Source of the DNA: Pelecanus crispus | Lineage: Eukaryota; Chordata; Aves; Pelecaniformes; Pelecanidae | Direction of reading: 5' to 3' | NCBI RefSeq assembly: GCF_030463565.1 | Contig: NC_134643.1 | Location: forward strand, 127,764,309-127,828,308 | DNA: 64,000 nt | Shown: positions 13,301 through 25,600 of the stretch, in pieces | Layout of the letters: every line of letters starts with the position of its first letter | How positions within the stretch are numbered: the stretch's first letter is position 1 | Notes under the pieces: model-generated | What the model was told of the DNA's origin: nothing | Database searches by the model: none | What the model saw: the letters and a program-made list of their open reading frames with translations, nothing else | Made by a program: the position numbers and the translations under genes

Positions 13301-15955
13301 CATGATAGTTTAATCTGGAATACCTCCACAAACTATACAATTATTCGCAGGGGCATGACAGTTTGTTCTAAGTAGTTTTGGCAGAAACTGTAAGAGCTTG
13401 TAACATACTACTCACTTGATTCAAGAGCATCCAGTTTCTGGAATGTCCCCAGGATATCCCCATTTATTATTTTGGGTAAGAAATCCCGCAATTGCATAAC
13501 CTCAGTTGTCAGCCTTTCCAAATCCCTCCTTCTAACTCTAACAAATTCCTCTTCGGTCTCAGCCTTCTGAAATAAAATAAAAAAACAACACAACAAAAAA
13601 AACCCCAAGACAAACAAACCAACAACCAACCAAAGACACTGTTACAGCCCTGCAGTGCTTTTCTGCTTGAATCCTTTCTCTCAAACAAAAATATTCCTCT
13701 GTATTACATCATTTCAGAAATTCATAATCTTTTAAAAGAAGGGAACTATCCAGTAATAACTAAAACCCAAAAGTCTCCAAGATGGACTCTTTGCCTGTAA
13801 TCTAATTTTTGCCACTCTGGCCTAAAGTAAATCACGTCGTATTACGTCTCTGCATCTGCTGCTTCACCTAAAATGTGTGCAATGTACCTCAGAATACTGT
13901 AAAAATTAACGGTCACATTTTAAAACATGAGCAGGCATGCATATGCCAAGCTATTGTTTCAAGACTGTTGTAAAGGATACAATAACTCAGTTCTTTAACT
14001 CAAATATTTGCAGGATCCTCACTCACCTTGCTAAATTACCACAGCTCTTTTAGAAGAAATTGTATTTTTTCAAAAGAATTCATCTTTTGTGAGTGAGCAG
14101 AAAATATTTGCAACTATTTGCAACCCAATCCCACATAAAAGTAATCCCAGTTAAGACAAAAAATGTTTACTAGTTTCCTCTTCTGCCAAGCTATTACTAT
14201 AAAATAACTTTAATTCCACAGTCCAGGAGAATGGGCATCAATTTTAAAATTTTAGAGAAATTTCTGTACCAAAAAACTCCTGAACTCCAATTTCTGAAGT
14301 ATGTACATGTGCACACTGCTGTATCTTAAAAAAGGCTACTATATACACACAGACATAAAAAAAGGTTTAACGTCCTGTGCCTGAAACATTAATCACCTAA
14401 TATGTTTTCACAAAGCAAAATTATAACATGTCTTAGTACTGCTTTGCGCTGCATTGAGACTGGTGCGGAAAAAATTAGATCCTTTATGTATCACATCTTA
14501 TTCCAGAGTGAAGAGGGTACTACAGAACAACACAAGAAACTATCTCCTACAGGTGGAAAACACAACATCCTCACAGTCTTCTCGAGTCCAGCTGCACAAG
14601 ACAAATGGAGGTCATTACCACTGGTACAGACAATGCTCCCCTGACATCTCTATGCTTTCCAACCATTTCCTCAATTCTCTCTGCTTCCCTACCTCCTCAG
14701 GTTAAAAATTTCCTTTCAGTTTTGCTTCCTACTCTATTTCTTTCCCAGCTGTCTTTCAAACCCAGACAGTTGTAGGGACAAGAAGAGGCCAGTTCCAGCT
14801 TTCCTGGTTCAGAGGCATCAGAGCCGCAGTAAACATATGGAAGAAAGATTTTACTTTGAACTTGAATTGCATGCTCTAAGCTGCATGTAGGAAGTGCTTC
14901 TGGCAATGTTAGTATGGCGAAGTACCACCACATTACATGATTCAAGAAAAATACAACTCATTCAGGTCTCAAGAAAGTATGGAATAAACACATGGCAAGA
15001 GGACTGTATAGAAGAATACCATCTGCTCGTCAGCAAGCAGGAAGGACACAGAGACAATTCAGTACTGCTCAAAATTATGGAGCACCATTTGGTACAGGCA
15101 TAAAAACAGCTCGGTTCACTAGCAGAAGCTAAATTCAAATAAAACACACCACTGAAGTACTGGGATTGAGATATGAAATACACAATAAGGAGAAAATTCT
15201 CATTTAGAGTTCCCACTGTAAACACCGATCTTGCAATATGGCAGTTCCAATAGACAAGTTTTATTCTCTCTGCTTAAGCAGCTTCTCAAACTCTCCCCCC
15301 ACTACAACAGCATGTTAAAAGCAAATACAGACAATGGAAAACAGTAGCTTCCTGTCCAGCCCCTTACGGTAACAGCAGGTGACTGGAAATTTGACTTCGG
15401 TCCTCACAGACCTCTTGCACAACGGTCAGGTTACTTAGTTATGTACCTCAGCTCACAACCTGCGTGATCTGAACCCCCCTTCCCTGCCTGGCAGGGGGCT
15501 GAACAGGGCCGAGACCCCAGCGGGCCGCGAACACCCAGCGGAGAATCGCACCCAGCCCTTCCTCTGCTCTCCACGGGCCCAGGGGGTCTCCCACGTTCCC
15601 CCACCGCGCTGCCCCCTCACACGGGGCAGGGCCCCTCGCCCACGCTGGGGGCAGGAGCCCCCCCCGGGCAGCCCCCGCAGACGGCGGGCCCCAGGGGCCG
15701 GGCCCTGCCCTGCCGGCCTCTCCCCGTGCCCCCACACAGCCCCGCTGCGCAGGCCCCGCCGCCGCCGCCGCCGCCTCAAGGCCCCACGGGGCCCAGCGGG
15801 CAGCGCCGGCCGCCGCGCCACCCCCCCGTGGAGCCGGCCCCCGCGGCGGGGTCCCCCCCGCGCCCCGGCCCCGGGTGGGGGTGGGGGCGGGGGCAGGGCC
15901 GGCGGGCCGCGCGCGCTACCTGCGCGTCGCCAGCGAGGCCGGCGCGGCGCCGCAT
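4233..15955 (-). CDS. HSF2BP: HSF2BP (MEILB2), 5' part of the gene: coding exons 1-4 of a larger gene
   Basis: Four minus-strand coding exons (15955-15920, 13566-13416, 8617-8514, 4382-4233) join in phase into 147 residues that match the N-terminal part of heat shock factor 2-binding protein from my memory of the human protein. Residues about 19-120 are charged and heptad-like, as expected of the N-terminal coiled coil. Exon 4 then enters the start of the armadillo-like region (TEMGAA, LLWGVSS, ILGG). Family knowledge: the protein oligomerises, binds BRME1 and BRCA2, and brings RAD51/DMC1 to meiotic double-strand breaks in germ cells. The human protein is 334 residues, so more than half of the coding region, starting after ILGG, must lie left of position 1; I looked for the next exon in 1-4200 and did not find it. 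It is divergently arranged with RRP1B. Identity is secure; the exact first exon is less so. Confidence 0.92.
4383..8513 (-). other. HSF2BP intron 3
   Basis: 4.1 kb of intron between coding exons 3 and 4. It is mostly AT-rich unique-looking sequence with a somewhat GC-richer patch around 4540-5500, including a G run near 5378. A 138-codon plus-strand open frame at 7932-8348 has no recognisable family resemblance. No RNA gene or mobile element recognised. Confidence 0.7.
8514..8617 (-). CDS. HSF2BP: HSF2BP coding exon 3 (coiled coil)
   Basis: A 104-base exon; two bases complete codon 63 and 34 codons follow (residues 64-97). The peptide includes EEEIEQLKMDCEHFRARLE and ends at REKK before a GTAGAT donor. 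The acceptor is GACAG. It matches the human coiled-coil stretch EQELEQLKMDCEHFKARLE at the same spacing. Confidence 0.94.
8618..13415 (-). other. HSF2BP intron 2
   Basis: 4.8 kb of intron. It contains the five-copy 22-bp minisatellite at 10001-10110 and a TTTG run near 8950. The rest holds nothing that I can name. Confidence 0.7.
10001..10110. repeat. Minisatellite: five perfect 22-bp units
   Basis: The unit AAAGGAAAAGAATGAAGGGGGG occurs exactly five times head to tail without a single difference, followed by a partial AAAGG. The plus strand is nearly all purine (one T per unit), so the HSF2BP transcript would carry a pyrimidine-rich repeat here. It lies in HSF2BP intron 2. Perfect identity suggests recent expansion or ongoing homogenisation. 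Confidence 0.97.
13416..13566 (-). CDS. HSF2BP: HSF2BP coding exon 2 (coiled-coil start)
   Basis: A 151-base exon with a pyrimidine-rich TTTCAG acceptor and a GTGAGT donor. It encodes residues 13-62 plus one base of codon 63. The peptide contains EEEFVRVRRRDLERL, TTEVMQLRDFLP and FQKLDALES, which align without gaps to human HSF2BP (EEFVKVRKKDLERL...). Charged heptads suggest the beginning of the coiled coil. Confidence 0.93.
13567..15919 (-). other. HSF2BP intron 1
   Basis: 2.35 kb of intron between the predicted first coding exon and exon 2. It is AT-rich up to about 15460, then enters the CpG island. No further exon or repeat family recognised. Confidence 0.55.
15920..15955 (-). CDS. HSF2BP: HSF2BP coding exon 1 (predicted start)
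   Basis: Read on the minus strand, an ATG at 15955-15953 opens 12 codons (MRRRAGLAGDAQ) ending in CAG followed by a GTAGCG donor. The phase (0) joins exactly to exon 2. The site lies in the CpG island at the place expected from the human gene. The 12 residues do not resemble the human N-terminus (17 residues before the conserved EEFV block), so this start rests on splice phase and position rather than homology. The reading frame stays open upstream of the ATG for at least 80 bases, so a longer N-terminus or another first exon is possible. Confidence 0.55.
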
Positions 15956-16503
15956 AGCGCCAACGGCCGCCGCCCGCCGCGTGCGAGGGAGTGAAGGCGG
16001 GAAGGGCGCGCCTCGGGCGTCACGTCGCGTCGCTGACCCCGCCCCTCGCCGTGGCCCCGCCCTCCCCGCGGGCGGGGTCCGGAGGCGGCGGCACCTCCCT
16101 GGGGACGGGCCCGGAGCCGGGCGGCGCCCGGGGGCCGGCAGGGCTGTGGCGTGGCTGGGGCAGGGGCTGGCGGCCCGGGGGCGACGCGGGGCCGCGGGCA
16201 GGGCGGGGGGAGCCCCGCGGGGCGCTCGGGGCCCGCCCGGGCAGACGCTTCCCCGGGCGGCTTCTGTGCCCGTAAGCCTTCAGGCCGCAGGGGTGGGTCT
16301 GAGATGGCGCTCCCGCCCTGCCTCCAGCGGCCGCCTCGCCTGCCCGGCGGGGTGGGGCCGCCCCCCCCACCGCCACGGCGTCCGCCCTGTGATGACGGCA
16401 AAGGCGGGTGGCGGGGGTGCCGGTGACGCCATCAGGCGGCGCCCGGCTCTGCGCGGCGCGGCGCGGTGCGGACGGGGCGGGCCGGGCCCGGGCGGGACAG
16501 GCC
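15956..16503. promoter_or_regulatory. Bidirectional promoter between HSF2BP (-) and RRP1B (+)
   Basis: This is the whole space between the two start codons, including both 5' UTRs. There is no TATA box near either gene. It contains GC boxes (CCCCGCCC at 16037 and 16055, GGGCGGGG at 16070, GGGGCGGG at 16474), three TGACG half-sites of the CREB/ATF type (complement at 16018-16022; plus strand at 16393-16397 and 16424-16428), and ATGGCG/CGCCAT words at 16304-16309 and 16427-16432 that resemble a YY1 site. The human genes are likewise head to head with very close transcription starts (recalled). Site function is inference. Confidence 0.8.
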
Positions 16504-16636
16504 ATGGCTCCCGCCGCCGTGCAGCCGCCCGAGATCCAGTTCGCGCAGCGGCTGGCGGCCAACGAGAAGCGCATCCGGGACCGCGCCCTGAAGAAGCTGC
16601 GGGGCTACATCGGCGTCCGGACCCAGCGCCCGGCCG
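16504..16636 (+). CDS. RRP1B: RRP1B exon 1 (coding part)
   Basis: Starts [18 protein letters not shown] and ends with one base of codon 45 before the donor GTATGG. It matches the human N-terminus ([17 protein letters not shown]). The start codon has a strong context (GCCATGG) and lies in the CpG island. Confidence 0.95.
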
Positions 16637-19600
16637 GTATGGCCCGGCACGGCGGGGCGGGGCGGCCCGGCATGGCCCGGCCCGGTCCGGCGCTGCCCGC
16701 GGGCGGGGCGGCTGGTGGGGCTGTAGCGGCGGGGCCGTAGCGCCGGGGCCGGCGGCCGGGGCCGGCGCGGCGTGGGCGAGGCGGCGGCCCCGGCGGGGAA
16801 GCACGTGTGGCGGGGGGCCGGGGCCCGCCTGCTGCTCCCCGCCTCGGCCGGCACCGCGGAGCCGCCAGCTGTGGGGCCCCTTGGGGGTGGTTTTTGATGT
16901 GTTTTGTTTGGTTTCTTTTTTTTTTTTTTGGTTTTTAATTTTTTAGTTTTACGCCTGTATCTCGTCACAGGAAGCGTTTGCCTCGGTGACCCTGCTGCAA
17001 GCGCCGAGCGCGCTGCCGGCAGCCCTTAGAGGAGCGGAGGGCTTTTTCGGATCCTCGCCCATAAAGTCTCCCCGCGGTTGCAGCGAGCAGGCTGGGGCGC
17101 GGCGGCGGCTCGGGGGGCTGGAGGGCCCCGGGAGGGTCCCCCTGGCCCCGGGAGGCGGGGGTGTCTTGCTGGTAGCATCTTGCTGGTGGCATTGACATTT
17201 GCCGGGTTGGAGCGGCGTAGCTCACACGCTCGTTCCCAGGAACAGGACGTAAAGGCACTGAGCTGACCCAGACTGAACCCAGCCCGGTATATGGAGCGTA
17301 TAGTTTTATTTCCTGCTGTGCTGCCTGGTGAGGTGATGGCTGCCTGTTTCCGTGACTGATATTCAAGGAGCATTGGGGGGAATTGAGGAAAGCTCAGGAG
17401 TATTTCAGCACTTGTATAATAGCAGTCAATTCTCTGTTACCCATTCAGATTATCTGGCTTGCCTGTTACCTCCACATTCGTGGTATCAAAATTTTTTTTC
17501 CAACAAGGTTTATTATCCTACTTGGAGTTGTGTACTGCCTCCTTAGAACGAAGAGTCCAGTGCATGGACACTTCACTGGTGTCCCTGGAGACAGCTGGTG
17601 TGTCTGGCCATGCCAGTCTGAAGCTGCCAGCACATGAAGGTGCCTCCTGTGCACCCTCCCCTCATGGATGCAGGTTGTAGGAAGCTTACGAGGTCCGTCA
17701 TAGCATTGTGTGGATGCATGGATCCAGTTCAGTAAACCCTCCAGTTGGAGTGATAAGGAGCACGGTGCAGAGACGCCCAAGAGATTCTGTGATGTTTCTG
17801 GACTGCTTTTTCCAGCACACTATGTGGCAAGCTGGACACAACACAGGAGGCAGGCTGGTCGTGAGCGTTTGCAGAGCACTGTGTCTGACCTAGTAAACCT
17901 TCCTGCGGCATTTGGGAAAGTGGTACTGAGCTTTATGCATACACACTCCTTTGGCTTTGAGGAAGCCAGGCTAGACCTGGCACCCCAAGAGCTAAACTGA
18001 AACTGGAATGGTGGTTGAACCTGGGTTAATTTCTTGAAAGGACACTGGGAGATAGATGTTGTTTCTTCCCTTTACTCTCTTCCCTTTCCAAATAGCATTT
18101 GACCCATTAGCCCCATCTGACAGAGGGAAGAGCACATAAGAACAGCCTTACAGGGTCAAATAGCCCATTATCCCAGTTCTGACAGTTACCATAGATCTAG
18201 GGCATGCCTAGGGACTAGTAAGAGCATGCGAGTGTACATTCTATTCCTCTCAAGTATGTTCTGAGCCTCCAGCTGTTTTTACCTCTGGAGACTTCCTAAG
18301 CCGGACATGGCTTCTCTGTTCAGTAGTGCTCTGTGCATCTCCCTGCAAAGTGCACATTCCTTCAGATTTGTGGAAGTAGCCTGCCAGACGGACAGGAGTG
18401 CCCCAACCGAGGAAATAGGTTGCAGGTTAAGCTAATGCCTTAAGGTATTAGGAAGCCACCACAGGGAAATTGTCATTTGAGATGTGAAACTTTCGCATGT
18501 TAAGGTCAGCCCACCATGCAATTCAAATGAGTAGGAAACAAGGGTGACCGACTTCCAGAGCTCTTAGATGTACTTACTGTTACGTACTATTCAAGGTGGT
18601 AATATTAAAACAAAAGTTAACTTCTTTGGACTTGGAGAGAAAGCGTTATGTTCAGGAGAGAGATTTTTTTTTTAAGTTATTTATTAATTAGCAGTCTTAT
18701 ATCCATCCAGCGTTCTGAGAGAGATGAGACTCACATGTTAGGTAACCCGGCTAGATACCCTAACTTGAACAGTTGAGAACATGCTAACTTTTGACAGAGG
18801 TGGTGGAGTTCACCTGACGTTCACCTCAGTCAATGTTTCATAGGTAGGCAGGACTGCTCAGTATGGACTGTGCTAAGGCTGAAGTATGGGTCATGCTGGG
18901 GAAACTTCTTTGAAGAGCTAGAGCTTTTGATTTTCAGTAAGAAGTTGAACACTACAGAAGGCCCAGAGCTACTGAAGCTCTGAAGTTGTCCTGTGTGCAG
19001 ATGAACTTGGATGAGCACATAATTCCTTGGAAGTGGTCATTTTTTTAGTATTAACGCATTCTTCTTAAAATCCTTACCTTGAAGGAGAAGAGCATGCTGT
19101 ACTGGGCTGATAATAGGAGGGTATCTTTATGGGGACAATCGGTAAATGATTTAGTGAAAGAATAGTAAACAAAAGTAACTTTTAGCAAATGAGGAAAGAT
19201 CACTGGGTGGTTTCCTGTCTGACAGAGCTGCAGTTACTTGGGCCCACATCTGTAAAGGTTTATGTCATTTCCCGTGAAATGAGCCCATGTGGATCTGGTC
19301 CTTGGAGATTATCTAGAATAGGAAAAATTGCAACAGTTTTAATGATAGCAATGTCAAAACAGTGTAAGTGCCAAACAGAAATGCTAACAACAAGGCTTGC
19401 ATTCAAGTAGCATCTCTTCAGTGAGTGGTTGTAACATTACTAATCCAAGCTCCCACACTGTACGTGGGGACAGAGTTACAATCCAAGCACTGAAACCAAA
19501 ATCTTTCTCAAAGTAGCTTTAAGGTAAGGAGGGCCTTCAGTTTTGCGCACCGTGGTTGCTAATACTATAGATTCAGGTTTTAAAATAGCTTTGCTTGAAT

Positions 19601-22600
19601 TATTATTATTTGCCAGCTCTAGACGGCAGAGCACATAAAGTTGAAAATTGGAAAACCCAATCTTCAAACTACTTCTTGAGTGACTAGGATAAGAGACTTG
19701 CCCTAAAACCTTTTGATCGGGGTCCTTCGTCAGATGGACAAAGGACTGCCTAGGACACTTAAAAAAAGCCCTCAATGTAGGAATAGCAACTCCGTGGAAG
19801 TCTGTGTTCCCTAAGCAGGAAAGAACGCCTCAGCCATCTTTATAGGTAGCACCTGACAACCCCCCATATAAACCCTATGTCTGATGCCTCGGTAGAGTTA
19901 GTGCTGCATGTGAGGTTAAGCCTGCTTCTTACTGCATAATTCTGTTAAGAAGTGTTATTCATTTTAATATTTCAATGAATATTAAATCAGTGAATTGAAT
20001 TGTTTCATATTTAATCTTAATATTACTGACAAATCTAAGTTAAATTCATAGTTAGTGCATAATATTACTAGACATGCTGTTTCCTGCGTAGCATTTTGCA
20101 TATTTCCTTTGCTTAGCTCTACTTCCTTTCTTTTTAACCAAGCATGACTGTAGACGATTTAACTAACATGTTTACAATTTTTTTGTCCGAGTAGAGAATG
20201 AGGGAGTAGTGATAACTGCTTTCAAATAATTTGGTCCCAGGAGGAGGTACTCAGTTTAGACCTAGCACTGGGTCTCAGGCTTTCTGATTGGCAGACCCCT
20301 GAAAATTTTTCAAAAGTGACAGTGACCTTTTTGGAGCAAATTTGAGTTTACTGACAATGATTACCTTTCTAGCATGTTTTTTCTTGAAATTACTTGAGAG
20401 TACTTAATAGGCCATAATTTGAAAATAGCTGTAGTAGGTTATTGTAGCTACCTTGTAACAGTATGCCATTATAATTTTGCTTCCCAGAAATGTATTTGAT
20501 GTCATGAATAATCCAGTTTTTAAAACGCTCTTGAACAACTATTACTGATAGTAAAATTTTATTTTCTATGTAGTACTTCCCTTCTGTAGTGTGTGATTTT
20601 GACTAGAACGTGAATTTTTATACTGTTAATAGTGAAAATATTCTTTGCTGTTAAAATTCAGATGATGCTGTACCTCAAGACTAACTGCAATGAAAATATT
20701 TTCGTTATAGTTGCTCAGGCTCTTTGATTATGCATTTTAATATAGAAGTAAATTTTTTGACTGCTAGAAGCTTATTCTATCAAAACAAGCCCTTAGTAAG
20801 GAGCAAAATTATTGGTAAAGTGAGACTTTATTAAAAAAAAAGGGGGGGGGGGGCGGGCAAACAAACCAAAAAGCCTTGTCAGTTATGTTTGAGGATTAGC
20901 ACATCACCTCTTGCAAAATTAGATATGATGCATATACTAACAATATCTCTCAGACTTGGTGCTAAAAATATGCTAGAGAGTTTTATCAGAATTATCTGAG
21001 TATTTATCTCATCTCTTCTCATCTGTGATTTCTTTGAAATGTTTGTTACTTTGGTACCAGATAGAACTTACTGTCACGGAGTCACTGAACTACTCCAAGT
21101 TGCCTTCCAATTAGTGTGCTTACAGTAGGAACCAATGTTTGTCCAAGAGAATATAACAGAAACAAAGAGGACAGCAGGAAACAGAGGGAACTGCATGAAA
21201 ACATTTTGATGGAAATGTGGGATTTTTGGTTTTCATTCAGACTTCTTCTGTACCATAGGTGGCTTCAGCCAGGAAGAACTGCTAAAAATATGGAAGGGTC
21301 TGTTCTATTGTATGTGGATGCAGGATAAACCTCTGCTACAGGTATAGTAATGGGGTTTATATTTTTGAGTGAGTCTCTTCTAAAATGCACTATAGAGACA
21401 TACCAATTTAGAATAGTGAAAATGACCTTACTGAGTTTTGCTCACCGCTTTTTTTTCTTCCCCTGCTGCTCACACGTGGCATGTGCAGGAGAGGTGACTG
21501 TAGCTTGGTGAGCCTCACCACATGAACAGAAGCCTAAACAGTATCATGTTTGGAGTCACCCTCTGAATGGCAGGTGTAGCTGTTTACCTTCCAAAACCAG
21601 AACTGAAATATATACTGTTATGAAGTGCATTGATTTGGTGGAACTAAAGCAGTAACAGCAGGTTGCCCTTAACTGCAACTACAATGTACATGTAACCTGT
21701 AGTTAGCCTAATTTGAAAGTTTCATACTTCCTTTTCTTTTGTTATTTTGGTGGCACTTCCTCTACTACAGACTTTGTCTCTGCTACTGGCTTTTGTCAAC
21801 TACTACCAGTTTGTCTCCCTACTTTCAAAAGATACTAGTTTTGGAGCACCAGATCTTAGTAACTTCACTTAATCAGTTTTCAAATCACTCGTCTGTTTGC
21901 ATGAACAAGGTTTATTTCATACATAGCACAGAGAGCTCCACCTACAATTAAGCTATATGAAAACAGTACCCCTGAAGTTTTACATCATTTGTTAATTCAA
22001 ATACATGGGATTTTTCTCCTCCTAATTTTATTTTGTCTGCTGTCAAAAAGATGATTTGTGCAGAGATGGGGTGAAATGAACACAGCTTGATACTGTTGAA
22101 CCTTCTCTTACAACTGACCTAATCCCAGTGGAGGGAGATAACTGTAGTACTTAAAGCAGCTGTTAAGAGAATGTTTTTAATTTTGAGGGATGTTTCATGA
22201 TACACTTCTTGTTGTTTCTGGTTGTGTGTTTAGTGAGGAGACCAAGTTCTGAAACGTGCTACACTAACTATATTTATTTACTTTTAGGAGGAACTCGCAG
22301 ACAATATCTCACAGCTTATCCATGTGATTCAGAATACAGAGACTCGTAAGTACTATTTCATTATCTAACGCTTTGTAAGGTACTTTCACCTTTGGCAATT
22401 TTGAGGCCACTATCACAGTGCCAGAATAGACACAGACAGATAGGGGTGCTGCTTTGGTTTTTTTCTTTGCTTTTTGTCCAACTGGTGTGTCTGATTGCAT
22501 TAAGGGAAGCATGAGATGCGGTTTGTTTCTGGTTGTTGCAGGGGAAGAGTTGTATCTCCGGTGTGATAAAGGTGAGACTTTGCAGGGTGTTTAGCAAAGC

Positions 22601-25600
22601 AAACTTGTCCTCTTACTGTGCCATTCTGCATAGACTTACTTGTTCTATGTATTTTCTACTCACAACCAGCCTTGTTTCATGAGCTGTTAAGCACCTGGTT
22701 TTCAAAATGCACTTGAAATAGTGCTCAGTGAACGCCAGAACTTGCATGGGTAGAAATGAGTGCAGAATGGATAGTTTGCTTTAACTGCTGTGGATTTAAC
22801 ACAAAATAGATACAAAGCTGTCCCTGTAATTACACTTGTCTTTAAAAGTAGCTGTGTGCCTTCTCTTGTGGTGTTCTGAAGTTTAATTGACTTGTCCTTG
22901 TACCCGTCTCAAGCATGTCTTCCCATAGCTCCCTCCCTGTCACTAGGCAAATCCCTAGGGAAATGCATCCCCTTCTCACATTGAAGTGATTTCTTGAGAT
23001 TCTTTTAAGTTGGCAAAATAAACTGTTGTGCCAGACATGCAGATATTTTTTCTTACTCTCTTACAGGACACCTGTTCATTCAGACATTTTGGCAAACTAT
23101 GAACCGTGAATGGAATGGGATAGACAATCTGCGTCTTGATAAGTACTATATGGTAATACTAACTCTCTTGTAGATCTTTTCTTTCTTCTGCAAGAAGAGT
23201 TGTGGTGGTGGTGTGCTGGAAGGCAGCTTTGTCTGCAAATGCATTTATGTATATTGTAAGAGAAGACAAGTGACTATCTTCTTGATGCATTGCGAGAGAC
23301 GCTTGTTTTAAAAGCTTTCACTCACCACTGCAAATCTAAAAGCCATTACAGTTTATGTCATGCTGCAAGTGCTTTCTTGTTTGCCTTCCTTTATAACATA
23401 GTGATGTTTCTCATTGATTTCTATACACAATATAAATACTGTCTCAGAGGACACTGCATCAACGTCAGTTATTTAGATCAGACTGTTTAAAGACTTTTTT
23501 ATGACTCTGTGTAAGGCAGTTGTCACTGGAACCCCAAACTTCCACCACTAAAGTATCCACTATAGTACATTCAGCCATCAGAATTCTTTCTATACAAAAC
23601 ACTATATTAAAACAATTAGTAAATCAGTGAGAGAAGAATCTTAAAAGACCTACCTTTGTAAAGAACAAAATCACATTAATCATCTTCTTTGAAAGAAGTT
23701 AATTGCAGGCACATTCACTGCTGGTTTTTGTTCCTCAATGCTAGAAGAAATCAGGTATTTCAGTAAGTGAAGTGTTTTGAGCCAGTTTAATGTAGCCATT
23801 TTATATATGGCTGTGTCTTAGTGCAAGTTTCAAGTAAATTAAATTATTATTATTATCATATGTCCTGTATTGTTGTCTCCAGTTAAAGCTGCAGATTTTT
23901 TTAGATTTGGCAGCACGTAATGAAGAAATCAGGGTGATGGAGCAAGAGAAAGCTGTATAGTAGAAATGGTCATGGATTTTTCTGGGCTTAGGATATGAAA
24001 ATAGTTTATTGTCTTCAGAGCTTCACAGCATCCTTCTGTTGCTTGACATGATAGACAAGTCTGTCAAAATATTCATATGAGGAAGCTTTCCACCTTGTTG
24101 TGCTATGAAGAGGCTTACTAAGAATTCTGTTCATCTTACAGTAACTCCTTTATCTGCTTTTGTGAACAACATGTATAACAAATTTTGTACTTTGCAGCTA
24201 ATGCGTATGATTTTGAGGCAATCCTTTGAAGTGCTGAAAAGAAATGAATGGGATGAAAGGTAAGCAGATTTCTGAATGTAGCTGCATCACAAGGAAGTTG
24301 CCCAATTTACCTTTATCAAACATATTTTCATTTAATAGATCCTTTTTCTCCATAGATGGCGCTGTCACAAAGTCTTTAACGCTAAGGCTTATTTGTTCTC
24401 CAGATCACTTATGATACCTAGTTTAGAAGTAAAGTTAGGTGTTGCACTTCATTAAGTTAAATACTCACTGCAGTCGATAACTCTCATGTCCACCTAAGCC
24501 ATTTAGTGCGTGTTTCACAGGAAGAGATCTGAGAAAGTAATTCATGTATGCTTATGCAAAACCTGAACGTAGGAGCTTGTTGTGTGGTATTCCAAGCAGT
24601 CGTGAAATCCAAGGGCTGCAAATTTATAACGGAGCTTGCTAGATCTGACTGATTTAGCCAGCAGAGGTATCAATGGAATATCACCTGTGGAGAGATTAGA
24701 CAGGGAACCTGCATCCCAGAAAATACAGAAAAGGATTTTTTTTCGTTGTGTTGTTTTTCTGATTGGTTGTGACTTCAATTTTTATTTTAGTGTGTTTAAT
24801 CATGGTGACTTGTCTTTTGATAAGACAGAACTCCTTAATTGTAAACTGGCTTCCTGTTCGTTGTATACATCAGTGGTTTTGTTTGTATTTCTTCCGTATT
24901 CTATCAAATAGCAAGTAATTGCAGTCATCTTGCTCTGTCTACAGCTCTTGTGCCACTTCTAATCTTGCTCTGTGTTTAAACTAATGGAGAGCTTTAAGTC
25001 TGTTAATTAAAAGTACTTGATAACCTAGTGTTAAGGTTATCCTTTCTGTCTCTTGCCTTCTGAAATGTGGAATCATAGAATGCTTTGGGTTGGAAGGGAC
25101 CTTTAGAGGTCATCTAGCCCAACCCCCCTGCAGTGAGCAGGGACAGCTTTAACCAGATCAGGTTGCTCAGAGCCCCATCCAACCTGACCTTGAATGTTTC
25201 TAGGGATGGGGCCTCCACTACCTCTCTGGGCAACCTGTTCCAGTGCTTGACCACCCTCATTGTAAAAAAACCTCTTTCTAATGTCTAGTCTAAATCTGTT
25301 GTTCTTTAGTTTAAATCCGTTATTCCTTGTCCTGTCACAACAGGCCTTATTAAAAAGATTCTCCCCATCTTTCCTGTAGGCCCCCCTTTAAGTATTGGAA
25401 GGTCGCAATAAGGTCTCCTCGCAGCTTTCTCTTCTCTAGGCTGCAAAGAATGCATATAGGCATGTTTTTGTGGAACTAGAAAGGAATGCAAAGATAAAGC
25501 AGACCACATCCCCTCTGTTCTCCCTTAATTTTGCATTGGGTAAAAGCCCACAGGTTGAAGAGATGAAAACGCTCCTTAACAGGAACAGAAAGTGTGTGAG

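Larger units (their letters stand above)
15470..16880. promoter_or_regulatory. CpG island over the HSF2BP/RRP1B divergent promoter
   Basis: The base composition changes abruptly to very GC-rich with abundant CpG between about 15470 and 16880, against AT-rich flanks. It covers the predicted HSF2BP first exon, the RRP1B first exon and the 548 bases between their start codons. Borders are judged by eye. Confidence 0.9.

Noticed and set aside
15726-16946. 406-codon plus-strand open frame across the HSF2BP/RRP1B island, and several others on both strands
   Set aside because: Pro/Arg/Gly/Ala-rich translation typical of GC-rich DNA without stops. It overlaps the true RRP1B exon 1 in another frame and shows no family resemblance.
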